Below are positions 27,136 to 36,050 of a stretch of DNA of 64,000 bases, piece by piece. A model generated the notes under the pieces. That model searched no databases. It worked only from the letters and a program-made list of their open reading frames with translations, and was not told the DNA's origin. Each line of letters starts with the position of its first letter. The first letter of the stretch is position 1. This DNA is from Teichococcus wenyumeiae (GTDB lineage: Bacteria > Pseudomonadota > Alphaproteobacteria > Acetobacterales > Acetobacteraceae): the NCBI RefSeq assembly GCF_003696345.1, contig NZ_RFLX01000004.1:62001-126000 (forward strand), written 5' to 3'. Both the position numbers and the translations under genes were made by a program.

Positions 27136-27651
27136 TCAGGCCAGTGCCGCTTCCACAGCACGCAGCAGTTCCGGCGAACCCGGTTCCACCTGACTCGGAT
27201 AGGTCTGGAGCAGCCGCCCGTCGCGCCCCACCAGGTACTTGAAGAAATTCCAGCGCGGCGCCCCGGCCCAGACAAAGAAGGGATGCGCCTCCGGCCCCTT
27301 CACATGGCTGATGGCAGCCATGGGGAAGTCCACCCCGAACTCCGCGTCGCAGAAGGCCTTCACTGCCGCATTGTCGGCGGCCTCCTGGTTGAAGTCGTTG
27401 GATGGCACGCCCAGCAGCAGCAGCCCTCGGGCCGCATAGGTCTCGTGCAGCTTCTGGAGCGCGGCGAACTGCCGTGCGAAGCCGCAGAAGCTGGCGGTAT
27501 TCACAACCAGCATCGGCTTCCCCCGCCAGGCGGCGAGGTCGATCTCCCCACCCTCGATGGCCGGGAAGCGGAAGTCGTAGGGATGTGGCGCGGGTGCGGC
27601 CGCCATCAGCAGTGGGGCCACCAGCAGCAGGCGTCGGGACAGGTCAGCCAT
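27136..27651 (-). CDS. Glutathione peroxidase-like thiol peroxidase with signal peptide
   Basis: The 171-aa protein begins with a signal sequence (RRLLLVAPLLMAAAPA) and has the GPx core NTASFCGFARQF with peroxidatic Cys56, VPSNDFNQ and the late WNFFKYLVGRDG. The Gln of the usual NQFG motif is Asp here, as in some bacterial relatives. It probably reduces peroxides in the periplasm with a thiol donor. Its start overlaps the end of the upstream molybdenum oxidoreductase gene by 8 nt, so the two are co-expressed. Confidence 0.85.
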   Translation of the reverse strand: MADLSRRLLLVAPLLMAAAPAPHPYDFRFPAIEGGEIDLAAWRGKPMLVVNTASFCGFARQFAALQKLHETYAARGLLLLGVPSNDFNQEAADNAAVKAFCDAEFGVDFPMAAISHVKGPEAHPFFVWAGAPRWNFFKYLVGRDGRLLQTYPSQVEPGSPELLRAVEAALA

Positions 27652-28300
27652 AGCGTTCCTCCAGCCAGGGGTCGCCCCGGTCGTGATAGCCGCGCACTTC
27701 CCAGAAGCCGGGCTCGTTGCGGCCGAGGAAGCTGATGCGCCGCACCCATTTGGTGCTCTTCCACAGGTAGAGATGCGGCACCACCACCCGCAGCGGCCCG
27801 CCATGCTGCCGCGTCAGCGGCTGGCCTTCCCAGGAATGCGCCAGCAGGTTCTCGGGCCGCGCGAAATCCTCCAGGGTCAGGTTGGTGGTGTAACCGTCAT
27901 GGGCCTCGAAGGTGACGAAGCGGGCGCCTGGCTTCAGCCGCACCAGGTCCAGCAGCGCCGGGACCGGCACGCCCTGCCAGTGGTTGTCGTAGCGCGACCA
28001 CTGGGTGACGCAGTGGATGTCGTTGCGCCGCTCTTCCTGCGGCAGGTCGTTCAGCCAGGCCCAGTCCAGCGTCACCGGGTTCTCGACCAGGCCGTCCACC
28101 CTCAGGCGGAATTTCTCGACCGGCACCTCGGGCTGGATGCCGAGGTCCAGCACCGGAAAATCCTGCACCAGCCGCTGGCCGGGCGGCAGGCGCTGCTCCG
28201 GCGTCGCGGTCTGGCCGGTCAGCAGCCGGCCAGCCTTGGCCCAGGCCTGCTTGGTTTCCACCAGCTTCTGCCGGATGCCGCCGGGTTGGTCCTCTGCCAT
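27644..28300 (-). CDS. Molybdopterin-dependent oxidoreductase, sulfite oxidase/YuiH family
   Basis: The 218-aa protein is a stand-alone Oxidoreductase_molyb domain. Its Moco-binding cysteine is Cys97 in DIHCVTQWSRYDNHWQG, and HGGPLRVVVPHLYLWKSTKWV matches the cofactor-binding C-terminal part. No signal peptide or transmembrane helix is seen, unlike MsrP (YedY), so a cytoplasmic YuiH-like enzyme is likely; the substrate is unknown. GAGGGCG precedes the ATG at 28300. It is the first gene of a two-gene operon with the peroxidase. Confidence 0.85.
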   Translation of the reverse strand: MAEDQPGGIRQKLVETKQAWAKAGRLLTGQTATPEQRLPPGQRLVQDFPVLDLGIQPEVPVEKFRLRVDGLVENPVTLDWAWLNDLPQEERRNDIHCVTQWSRYDNHWQGVPVPALLDLVRLKPGARFVTFEAHDGYTTNLTLEDFARPENLLAHSWEGQPLTRQHGGPLRVVVPHLYLWKSTKWVRRISFLGRNEPGFWEVRGYHDRGDPWLEERYG

Positions 28301-28385
28301 CGCATCGCCCTCGCTCTGGCACAGTAGGTGACATCGCACGGCCCGGATGCAAGCTTACGGCCGACTTACGAAGGAGGCATTCCAC

Positions 28386-30107
28386 ATGCGGTCACCGGTC
28401 CTGGCCCTTCTGATGATGCTTGGCGCCGCCCCGGCGCTGGCCGAGGCCACTTCCGCCCTGGATGCCCAGCCCCGCGCGGCGGCCCGCGCCACCCGCCAGA
28501 TGGTGGCCGCGGCCCATCCCCTGGCTGCCGAGGCCGGCCTGGCGATGCTGCGGCAAGGCGGCACGGCCGTGGATGCCGCCATCGCCGCGCAGGTGGTGCT
28601 GACGCTGGTGGAGCCGCAATCCTCCGGCATCGGCGGCGGCGCGCTGTTGATGCACTGGAATGCGGCGCGCCGGCGCGTCTCTGCCTGGGATGGGCGGGAA
28701 ACGGCGCCGGCCGCCGCCACGCCGGGGCTTTTCCTGAAGCCCGACGGCACGCCGATGCCCTTCTACGAAGCCGTGCTGTCTGGCCGCAGCGTTGGCGTGC
28801 CAGGGGTGATGCCGATGCTGGCGGCGGCCCATGCCGTGGAAGGCCGCCTGCCCTGGGCGGATCTCTTCGCCCCCGCCATCAAGCTGGCGGAGGAAGGCTT
28901 CGCCATCTCGCCCCGCCTTGCGGCGCAGATCGCCGCCGATGCCGAGCGCCTGAAGCGCAACCCGGCCGCCGCGGCCTATTTCTTCAAGCCCGACGGCGCG
29001 CCACTGCCGGAGGGAGCCATCCTCAAGAACCCGGCCCTCGCCCAGACCCTGCGCGCCCTGGCCGAGCGCGGTGCCGCCGCGCTCCAGACCGGCCCGATCG
29101 CCGCGGCCATCGTGGAGGGCGTGCAGAAGCATGGCGATGCCAGCAATGGCATGACGGCGGCTGACCTCGCCGCCTATTCACCGAAGCAGCGCATGCCGGT
29201 GTGTGGCCCTTATCGTGCCTTCACTGTCTGCGGCTTTCCGCCGCCCAGCTCCGGCGGCGTCGCGGTGGCGCAGATCCTGGGCGTGCTGGAACATTTTCCG
29301 CTCTCCCACCTCGACCCGCGCGGAGTGGATGCGGCGCATCTGATCGGCGAGGCCGGGCGGCTGGCCTTCGCGGATCGCAACCTCTACCTGGCGGACAGCG
29401 ACTTCGTGCCGGTGCCGCTGCGCGGGCTGCTGGAGCCCACCTACCTGACCCTTCGCGCCCAGCTTCTGGACCAGGACCGAGCCGTCGCCAGCCCGCGCGC
29501 CGGCAACCCGCGCTGGCGCGATGCCGACCTGGCGCCGCAGCCGGCCCAGCCGGAATACGGCACCAGCCACCTCTCCATCGTGGATGCCGCCGGCAACGCG
29601 GTGTCCATGACCACTACGGTCGAGGATGCCTTCGGTGCCCGCCTGATGGTGGCCGGCTTCTTCCTGAATAACGAGCTGACCGATTTCTCCTTCCGCCCCG
29701 AGATCAACGGGCGGCCGGTGGCCAACCGGGTCCAGGGCGGCAAGCGGCCGCGATCCTCCATGGCGCCGACGCTGGTCTTCAACCCGGATGGCACGCTCTT
29801 CGCGACATTGGGCTCGCCGGGCGGCGCGCGCATCATCGGCTATGTCGCGCAGGCGCTGACCGGCCTGCTGGACTGGAAGCTGGACCCACAGGCGGCTGTC
29901 TCGCTGCCGCATATCGGCACCACAGGCATCGAGGTGGAACTGGAGGCCAATACCGGCGCCGCCGGGCTGGAGGGCGCGTTGAAGCAACGCGGCCATGTTG
30001 TCACCGTCCGCCCGATGGATTCCGGCCTCCAGGCGGTGGTGGTGACGCCGGCGGGCCTGCTGGGTGGCGCAGACCCGCGGCGGGAAGGCGTGGCGGTCGG
30101 GGACTGA
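28386..30107 (+). CDS. ggt: Gamma-glutamyltransferase
   Basis: The 573-aa protein starts with a signal peptide (residues 1-19, cleavage after PALA). It is a gamma-glutamyltranspeptidase of the Ntn family: the nucleophile is Thr393 in GTSHLSIVDAAGNAVSMTTT, preceded by GYxxFTVCGFPPPSSGG. It is made as a precursor that cleaves itself at Thr393 and breaks down glutathione in the periplasm. AAGGAGG precedes the ATG. It converges on the ThDP enzyme gene with a 14-nt gap. Confidence 0.93.
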   Translation: MRSPVLALLMMLGAAPALAEATSALDAQPRAAARATRQMVAAAHPLAAEAGLAMLRQGGTAVDAAIAAQVVLTLVEPQSSGIGGGALLMHWNAARRRVSAWDGRETAPAAATPGLFLKPDGTPMPFYEAVLSGRSVGVPGVMPMLAAAHAVEGRLPWADLFAPAIKLAEEGFAISPRLAAQIAADAERLKRNPAAAAYFFKPDGAPLPEGAILKNPALAQTLRALAERGAAALQTGPIAAAIVEGVQKHGDASNGMTAADLAAYSPKQRMPVCGPYRAFTVCGFPPPSSGGVAVAQILGVLEHFPLSHLDPRGVDAAHLIGEAGRLAFADRNLYLADSDFVPVPLRGLLEPTYLTLRAQLLDQDRAVASPRAGNPRWRDADLAPQPAQPEYGTSHLSIVDAAGNAVSMTTTVEDAFGARLMVAGFFLNNELTDFSFRPEINGRPVANRVQGGKRPRSSMAPTLVFNPDGTLFATLGSPGGARIIGYVAQALTGLLDWKLDPQAAVSLPHIGTTGIEVELEANTGAAGLEGALKQRGHVVTVRPMDSGLQAVVVTPAGLLGGADPRREGVAVGD

Positions 30108-30121
30108 CCGCCCTCGCCCGC

Positions 30122-31810
30122 TTACTTCCTGGCGGCCTGCTGGCGCAGATCGGCGATGGTGGCGCGGTGCGTCACCTGCTCAGGGTTCACCCGCACCTCG
30201 ATCACGGCCGGCTTGCCGCTGGCCAGGGCGCGCTGGAAGGCCGGGACCAGTTCCCCATCGCGCTCCACCAGTTCCCCATGGCCACCGAAGCTCTCGATGA
30301 ACTTGGTGAAGTCCGGATTGGTCAGCTTGGTGCCCGAGACGCGGCCGGGATAGACGCGCTCCTGATACATGCGGATGGTGCCGTACATGCCGTTGTTGAA
30401 CACCAGCACAATGGGCGCCACGCCGGCCTGGAAGGCCGTGGCGATCTCCTGCCCCGTCATTAGGAATCCACCATCGCCCACCAGCGCGATGGAGACCCGG
30501 TCCGGATAGGTGATCTTGGTCCCGATGGCGGCAGGAACGGCATAGCCCATGGCGCCATTGGTCGGGCCCAGGAACTCCTGCTTCTCCGTCATGTGCATGA
30601 AGCGGTTGGGCCAGGTGGCGAAGTTGCCGGCATCGCAGGTGAAGATGGCGTCCGGCGGCAGCACGGCTTCCAGCGCCTGCAATTCGCGCGCGAGGTTCAG
30701 CGGGCCTTCATAGTCCGGCGCTTCCGCCTGCTTCACGCGGGCGGCATGGACTTCCTTGGTCCAGGCGGACCAGCGCGGGGCACCGGCCGGCGCCGGCAGC
30801 TTCGCCAGGGCCTGGGCGAAGGCATTGATCTCGGCAGTGACGCCCAGGGCCGGGCGATAAACGCGGCCGATCTCGGCCTGGTCCGGATAGACATGGACGA
30901 TGGGCGTGGCGCCCGCCATGTCGAAGAGCGTATAGCCCTGGCTCACCGGCTCCCCAATACGGGTGCCGAAGGCCAGGATCAGGTCGGCCTGCTTCGCCTT
31001 GGCCACCAGCCCGGCATCGGCCCCGACGCCGAGGTCGCCGGCATAGTTCGGCAGGCGGCAGTCGAACAGGCTCTGGCGGCGGAAGGCCACGGCCACCGGC
31101 AGGTCCCGCGCCACGCAGAATTCGCGGATGATCCGGCGCGTCTCTTCCGTCCAGCGGGAGCCGCCGAGCACCACCAGCGGCCGCTCCGCCTTCTCCAGCA
31201 TCGCCAACATCTTATCCATGGCGGCGGGGGATGGATAAGCCGGGGCCACGTCGGCCGGGCCGATGTCGGGCACGGCCACCCGGCGCTTCTGCATTTCCTC
31301 GCTGATCGCCACAACCACGGGGCCAGGGCGGCCGGAGGTGGCGACATCGAAGGCATGCGCCATCAGCTCGGGAATGCGGGCCGCATCGTCGATCTGCGTC
31401 ACCCACTTGGCCACCGAGCCGAACATGCGGCGGTAGTCCACTTCCTGGAAGCTCTCGCGGTCGGTTTCCTCAAAGGGAATCTGGCCCACGATCAGCACCA
31501 GCGGCGTGCTGTCCTGCATCGCCACATGCACGCCGATGGCGGCATGGCAGGCGCCCGGGCCGCGCGTCACCAGTGCCACGCCGGGGCGGCCAGTCAGCTT
31601 GCCATGGGCTTCGGCCATGTTCACTGCGCCGGCCTCGAAGCGGCAGGTCACCAGCTCGATCTTGTCGCTGTTGGCGTAAAGGCCATCCAGCACATCCAGG
31701 TAGGACTCGCCTGGCACGCAGAAGGCGTGGGTGACACCCTGCGCCACCAGCGCATCGGCGAGGATCTGCCCTCCGGTACGGGTGGCGGTGTCCGTGCTGA
31801 TCGAATCCAT
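30122..31810 (-). CDS. Thiamine diphosphate-dependent enzyme, acetolactate synthase-like
   Basis: The 562-aa protein has the three ThDP-enzyme domains: an N-terminal PYR domain with catalytic Glu59 (CRFEAGAVNMAEA), a central domain with AFGTRIGEPVSQ, and a PP domain with GDGGFLMTGQEIATA starting at 445 and NN at 472-473. It resembles AHAS large subunits and other decarboxylase or carboligase family members. No regulatory small subunit gene is near, so it is probably not biosynthetic ilvI. GGAGGAAGG precedes the ATG. Confidence 0.82.
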   Translation of the reverse strand: MDSISTDTATRTGGQILADALVAQGVTHAFCVPGESYLDVLDGLYANSDKIELVTCRFEAGAVNMAEAHGKLTGRPGVALVTRGPGACHAAIGVHVAMQDSTPLVLIVGQIPFEETDRESFQEVDYRRMFGSVAKWVTQIDDAARIPELMAHAFDVATSGRPGPVVVAISEEMQKRRVAVPDIGPADVAPAYPSPAAMDKMLAMLEKAERPLVVLGGSRWTEETRRIIREFCVARDLPVAVAFRRQSLFDCRLPNYAGDLGVGADAGLVAKAKQADLILAFGTRIGEPVSQGYTLFDMAGATPIVHVYPDQAEIGRVYRPALGVTAEINAFAQALAKLPAPAGAPRWSAWTKEVHAARVKQAEAPDYEGPLNLARELQALEAVLPPDAIFTCDAGNFATWPNRFMHMTEKQEFLGPTNGAMGYAVPAAIGTKITYPDRVSIALVGDGGFLMTGQEIATAFQAGVAPIVLVFNNGMYGTIRMYQERVYPGRVSGTKLTNPDFTKFIESFGGHGELVERDGELVPAFQRALASGKPAVIEVRVNPEQVTHRATIADLRQQAARK

Positions 31811-32090
31811 GGTCCGACCCTTCCTCCAAAAATACTTCGGGAAGAACTAGCCTGCCGCCGGGCGGCCGACCACCCTGGGAGACGAGGCCAAGCCAGGCTT
31901 CGTCAGCCGGACCACACGAGGGGAAAGGCGGGGGTCATCAGGCCCATTTCCAGGCCGCCGGCAGGGTCGTGCCGCAGGCAGTGATCCGGCTTGCGGCAGA
32001 GGAGGCCGCAGCCGTCTTCCGCCCCCGCCCATGATGTGGCAACAGCCCCAGGGCGCCGCGACGGGCCGGCGCATCCACAGGGAGGCGGCG

Positions 32091-32345
32091 ATGCGGGCGA
32101 TATTCGTGCAGATCAAGTGCGAGATGGGTCATGCCTACCGCGTGGCGCGGGAGATGGCGGATACCATCGAGGAACTCTCGGAGATGCATTCCACATCCGG
32201 CCAATACGACCTGCTGGGCAAGTTCTACCTGGGCAGTGACCAGGATATCGGCCTCTTTGTCGTGGAACGGGTGCAGACCGTGGAGGGGGTGAAGGACACC
32301 TACACCATCCAGACCTTCAACGCCTTCACCGCCACGCGCGGCTAG
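32091..32345 (+). CDS. Stand-alone Lrp/AsnC ligand-binding (RAM) domain protein
   Basis: The 84-aa protein consists only of the AsnC_trans_reg domain, for example MRAIFVQIKCEMGHAYRVA and YDLLGKFYL. The N-terminal helix-turn-helix of Lrp regulators is absent. Such short proteins assemble as oligomers that bind amino acids. GGGAGG precedes the ATG at 32091. Its role here is unknown; the neighbouring ThDP enzyme on the other strand suggests an amino-acid or keto-acid connection, but this is a guess. Confidence 0.82.
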   Translation: MRAIFVQIKCEMGHAYRVAREMADTIEELSEMHSTSGQYDLLGKFYLGSDQDIGLFVVERVQTVEGVKDTYTIQTFNAFTATRG

Positions 32346-32448
32346 TTCCAACGCCGCAATTGCCGCGATTCGCCACCGAAACGCCGTTATTGCGTCGATG
32401 AAACGCCTTACCGGGTTGTCATGTTCATCCTCTCAGGAGGACTGGATC

Positions 32449-32736
32449 ATGTTCACCCGTCGTGTTCTTCCCGCCTTCGCCCTTGCTGGCACCCTGCTGG
32501 TGGCGGGCTGCCAGAACCCGGATGGCTCTACCGACTGGGGCAGCACCCTGGCCCTTGGCGCGGGCGCCGGCCTCGCCACGGCGCTGATCGCCGGCGCGGC
32601 TTCCGATGACGGAGGCCGCCATTACCACCGCGGGCCACGCTACAGCGGCGGCTACTATGGCCGGCCGGCCTACGGGCCTGGCTACGGCCGCGGCTATGGT
32701 CGCGGCTACGGCTACGGCCGCCGCGGCGGCTGGTAA
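32449..32736 (+). CDS. Small Gly/Tyr-rich lipoprotein, hypothetical
   Basis: The 95-aa protein has a lipoprotein signal peptide with a lipobox ending in VAGC, a short spacer, a hydrophobic Gly/Ala stretch (TLALGAGAGLATALIAGAA) and a C-terminal half made of Gly-Tyr-Arg repeats. AGGAGG precedes the ATG. It is likely an outer-membrane-anchored protein of unknown function. It abuts the convergent ABC gene with one base between stops. Confidence 0.7.
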   Translation: MFTRRVLPAFALAGTLLVAGCQNPDGSTDWGSTLALGAGAGLATALIAGAASDDGGRHYHRGPRYSGGYYGRPAYGPGYGRGYGRGYGYGRRGGW

Positions 32737-32737
32737 G

Positions 32738-34474
32738 TCAGGCGGCGCCCTGCTGGGCGCTGCCACCCTGCTGCGCCTCATGCAGCCGTCTGTACAAGCC
32801 ACCGGCGGCAACCAGATCCTGGTGGCGCCCCTGCTCGGCAATGCCGTTGCGGTCCACCACCACGATACGGTCCGCGTCGCGGATGGTGGCAAGCCGGTGG
32901 GCAATGACCAGCGTGGTGCGGCCGCGTGAGAGTTCCGCCAGCGATTGCTGGATGGCGCGCTCCGTTTCGGTATCCAGCGCGCTGGTGGCCTCGTCCAGGA
33001 TCAGAATCGGCGGGTTCTTCAGGAAGATGCGGGCAATGGCCAGCCGCTGCTTCTGACCGCCGGAGAGCTTGACGCCCCGCTCCCCTACCACCGTGTCCAG
33101 CCCCGCCGGCAGGCCGGCGATGACCGTGTCCAGCCGGGCGCGGCGGGCGGCTTCCAGGATCTCATCCTCGGAGGCGCCAAGTCGGCCATAGGCGATGTTC
33201 TCCCGCAGCGTTCCGGCGAACAGGAAGACATCCTGCTGCACGATGCCGATCTGCCCGCGCAGGGAAGCCAGGGTCATCTTGCGGATATCGATGCCGTCGA
33301 TGGTGATGCGCCCCGCATCGGCCTCATAGAAGCGCGGCAGCAGGGAGCAGATGGTGGTCTTGCCGGCACCGGAAGGCCCGACGAAGGCCACCGTCTCCCC
33401 CGCCCGGATCGTCAGGGAGATATTGCTCAGCACCGCCTTTTCCGACCCATAGCCGAAGGAAACGCCTTCGTAGCGGATGTCGCCCTTCAGGCCTGAGACG
33501 GCCACGGCATCCGGCGCATCGGCGATGTCGGGCTCGGTATCCAGCAACTCGGTATAGCGACGGAAGCCGGCGATGCCCTTGGGGTAGGTTTCCAGCACCG
33601 CGTTGATCTTCTCCACCGGGCGGAAGAAGACGCCAACCAGCAGCAGGAAGCCCACGAAGCCGCCGGCGCTGAGGTCGCCCTGCAGCACGAAGTAACTGCC
33701 GGCGATCATCACCACCATCTGCGTCAGCCGCATTCCCAGGTAGGAGATGGAGGTGCTGGCGGCCATGATCTTGTAGGCCTGCAGCTTGGTGCTGCGGTAC
33801 CTGGCGTTGTCCTCGGCGAAGAGGCGGCGCTCATGGTCCTCGTTGGCGAAGGCCTGGACCACCCGCATGCCGCCCACATTCTCCTCGATCCGGGCATTGA
33901 AGGCGCCTACCCGGCTGTAGATGGCGCGCCAGGTCGTGGTCATGCGGCTGCCATAGTGGGCGGAAAGCCAGGCGGTCAGCGGCACGATGACGGCGGTGAT
34001 GAGCGCGAGCTGCGGATGCACCATGAACATCAGCGCAAAGGCGCCGATGAAGGTCATCACCGCGATGAAGAGGTCTTCCGGCCCATGGTGCGCGACCTCC
34101 CCCACTTCCTCCAGATCCCTGGTGACGCGGGCGACGAGGTGGCCGGTCTTCTGGTTGTCGTAGAAACGGAAGGACAGCTTCTGGAGGTGGTCGAAGGCCT
34201 TCCGGCGCATCTCCGTCTCGATGTTGATGCCGAGCGCGTGGCCCCAGTAGGTGACCACGGACATCAACCCGGTGTTCAGCAGATAGACGACCAGCAGGCC
34301 GGCCGAGGCGAGCAGGATCAGCCCCCAGTCCTGGCCCGGCAGCAGGTAGTCCACGAAGCCACGCACCGCCAGGGGAAAGCCCAGCTCCAGCAGGCCGGAG
34401 AGCACCGCGCAGGAGAAATCCAGCAGGAAGAGGCCCCGGTGCGGCCGGTAATAGGCAAAGAAACGTTTCAGCAT
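32738..34474 (-). CDS. ABC exporter, fused membrane and ATPase domains (ABCB/MsbA-like)
   Basis: The 578-aa protein has an exporter-type membrane domain (six hydrophobic segments in residues 15-290) followed by an ATPase with Walker A GPSGAGKT at 366-373, signature LSGGQKQR at 470-477 and Walker B LILDEAT at 491-497. It would work as a homodimer exporting lipids or drugs; the substrate is unknown. No partner gene is nearby. Confidence 0.9.
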   Translation of the reverse strand: MLKRFFAYYRPHRGLFLLDFSCAVLSGLLELGFPLAVRGFVDYLLPGQDWGLILLASAGLLVVYLLNTGLMSVVTYWGHALGINIETEMRRKAFDHLQKLSFRFYDNQKTGHLVARVTRDLEEVGEVAHHGPEDLFIAVMTFIGAFALMFMVHPQLALITAVIVPLTAWLSAHYGSRMTTTWRAIYSRVGAFNARIEENVGGMRVVQAFANEDHERRLFAEDNARYRSTKLQAYKIMAASTSISYLGMRLTQMVVMIAGSYFVLQGDLSAGGFVGFLLLVGVFFRPVEKINAVLETYPKGIAGFRRYTELLDTEPDIADAPDAVAVSGLKGDIRYEGVSFGYGSEKAVLSNISLTIRAGETVAFVGPSGAGKTTICSLLPRFYEADAGRITIDGIDIRKMTLASLRGQIGIVQQDVFLFAGTLRENIAYGRLGASEDEILEAARRARLDTVIAGLPAGLDTVVGERGVKLSGGQKQRLAIARIFLKNPPILILDEATSALDTETERAIQQSLAELSRGRTTLVIAHRLATIRDADRIVVVDRNGIAEQGRHQDLVAAGGLYRRLHEAQQGGSAQQGAA

Positions 34475-34670
34475 GGGGTCACTGCACCGGAACGAAGAGA
34501 GACCGGCTGATTAGAGGCTTTTTGCCGCCGCGGGAACCATTGGCGTCGCCCCCTGCCCTTGCCGCGCCAGCCTGCCAGTGCGATGGTCCGCGCCACCAGC
34601 CCGCCGCCCCGGGGCGAGCCGGCAGCGGCGGCGGGGGCGGATGAGCAAAACTGTCCAGACGAGGACCAGC

Positions 34671-35882
34671 ATGGCCAAGATCAAGGTAAAGAACCCCGTC
34701 GTCGAACTCGACGGCGATGAGATGACCCGCATCATCTGGGGGTTCATCAAGGACAAGCTGATCGTCCCCTACCTGGATGTGGACCTGAAGTACTACGACC
34801 TCGGCATCGAGTATCGCGACCAGACCGACGACCAGGTCACGATCGACGCCGCCAATGCCATCAAGCAGTACGGCGTGGGCGTGAAGTGCGCGACCATCAC
34901 CCCGGACGAGGCCCGGGTGAAGGAATTCGGCCTGAAGAAGATGTGGAAGTCCCCCAACGGGACCATCCGCAACATCCTCGACGGCACCATCTTCCGTGAG
35001 CCGATCATCTGCTCCAACGTGCCGCGCCTGGTGCCGCACTGGTCTAAGCCGATCGTCGTCGGCCGCCACGCCTATGGCGACATCTACCGCGCCGTCGAGA
35101 TGAAGGTGCCCGGCCCCGGCACCGTGAAGATGACCTACACGGCCGAGAACGGCGAAGTGCAGGAAATCGGTCAGTTCGACTTCAAGGGCCCGGGCGCTGC
35201 CATGATGCAGCACAACCTGAACAAGTCGATCGAGGGCTTCGCCCGCGCCTCCTTCAACTACGGCCTGGCGCGCGGCTACTCGGTGTACTTCTCGCACAAG
35301 AACACCATCCTCAAGGCCTATGACGGCAACTTCAAGGACATCTTCCGCGCCATCTTTGACGCCGAGTTCAAGGCGGAGTTCGAGAAGCGCGGCCTGACCT
35401 ATGAGGACCGCCTGATCGACGACATGGTGGCCTCCGCCCTGAAGTGGGAAGGCGGCTACATCTGGGCCTGCAAGAACTACGATGGCGACGTGCAGTCCGA
35501 CATCGTGGCGCAGGGCTTCGGCTCGCTCGGCCTGATGACCTCCGTGCTGCTCTCCCCGGATGGCAACACCGTGGAATCCGAGGCCGCGCATGGCACGGTG
35601 ACGCGCCACTACCGCGAGCACCAGAAGGGCCGCGAGACCTCGACCAACCCGATCGCCTCGATCTTCGCCTGGACCCGCGGCCTGGCCTATCGCGGCAAGT
35701 TCGACGGCACCCAGGACGTGGTGGACTTCGCCAACGCGCTGGAGCAGGTCTGCGTCGAGACGGTCGAGAGCGGCTACATGACCAAGGACCTGGCGGTGCT
35801 GATCGGCAAGGACCAGCCCTGGCTGAACACCCAGAACTTCCTGTCCAAGCTGGACGAGAACCTGAAGAAGAAGATGGGCTGA
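34671..35882 (+). CDS. icd: NADP-dependent isocitrate dehydrogenase
   Basis: The 403-aa protein begins [20 protein letters not shown] and has the monofunctional, eukaryote-like type II IDH pattern, including [20 protein letters not shown] (substrate loop), [20 protein letters not shown] and [14 protein letters not shown]. It oxidises isocitrate to 2-oxoglutarate and CO2 in the TCA cycle. The ATG at 34671 is preceded by GAGGA; earlier in-frame ATGs lack family similarity. An intrinsic terminator follows 30 nt after the stop. Confidence 0.95.
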   Translation: MAKIKVKNPVVELDGDEMTRIIWGFIKDKLIVPYLDVDLKYYDLGIEYRDQTDDQVTIDAANAIKQYGVGVKCATITPDEARVKEFGLKKMWKSPNGTIRNILDGTIFREPIICSNVPRLVPHWSKPIVVGRHAYGDIYRAVEMKVPGPGTVKMTYTAENGEVQEIGQFDFKGPGAAMMQHNLNKSIEGFARASFNYGLARGYSVYFSHKNTILKAYDGNFKDIFRAIFDAEFKAEFEKRGLTYEDRLIDDMVASALKWEGGYIWACKNYDGDVQSDIVAQGFGSLGLMTSVLLSPDGNTVESEAAHGTVTRHYREHQKGRETSTNPIASIFAWTRGLAYRGKFDGTQDVVDFANALEQVCVETVESGYMTKDLAVLIGKDQPWLNTQNFLSKLDENLKKKMG

Positions 35883-35911
35883 ACGCCTTTCCTCCCTTCC
35901 GGGAACAGATC

Positions 35912-35942
35912 AGGCGGGGCGCTTCGGCGTCCCGCCTTTTTT
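35912..35942 (+). terminator. Intrinsic terminator of icd
   Basis: An 11-bp stem (AGGCGGGGCGC / GCGTCCCGCCT, one G-T pair) closes on a TTCG tetraloop and is followed directly by six T. It is 30 nt after the icd stop, and is the best terminator in the window. Confidence 0.9.
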
Positions 35943-35970
35943 CATGGCGACAAGACAGCCGCGCAAGCGG

Positions 35971-36000
35971 TTGCGCGTGCGGCATTCCCGATCCTAAACT
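35971..36000 (+). promoter_or_regulatory. Possible sigma70 promoter for the Bug-family gene
   Basis: TTGCGC at 35971-35976 and TAAACT at 35995-36000 are separated by 18 nt and lie 51 nt before the ATG, just after the icd terminator. The matches to consensus are only partial. Confidence 0.3.
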
Positions 36001-36050
36001 GATTGTAACGGCCGCGCCGCTGCGACGACCGAGCAAGGGAATTATCCGGA

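Noticed and set aside
32640-32736. Short direct repeats of GGC-TAC-GGC type
   Set aside because: These encode the Gly-Tyr-Arg repeats of the small lipoprotein and are not a CRISPR array or mobile-element repeat.
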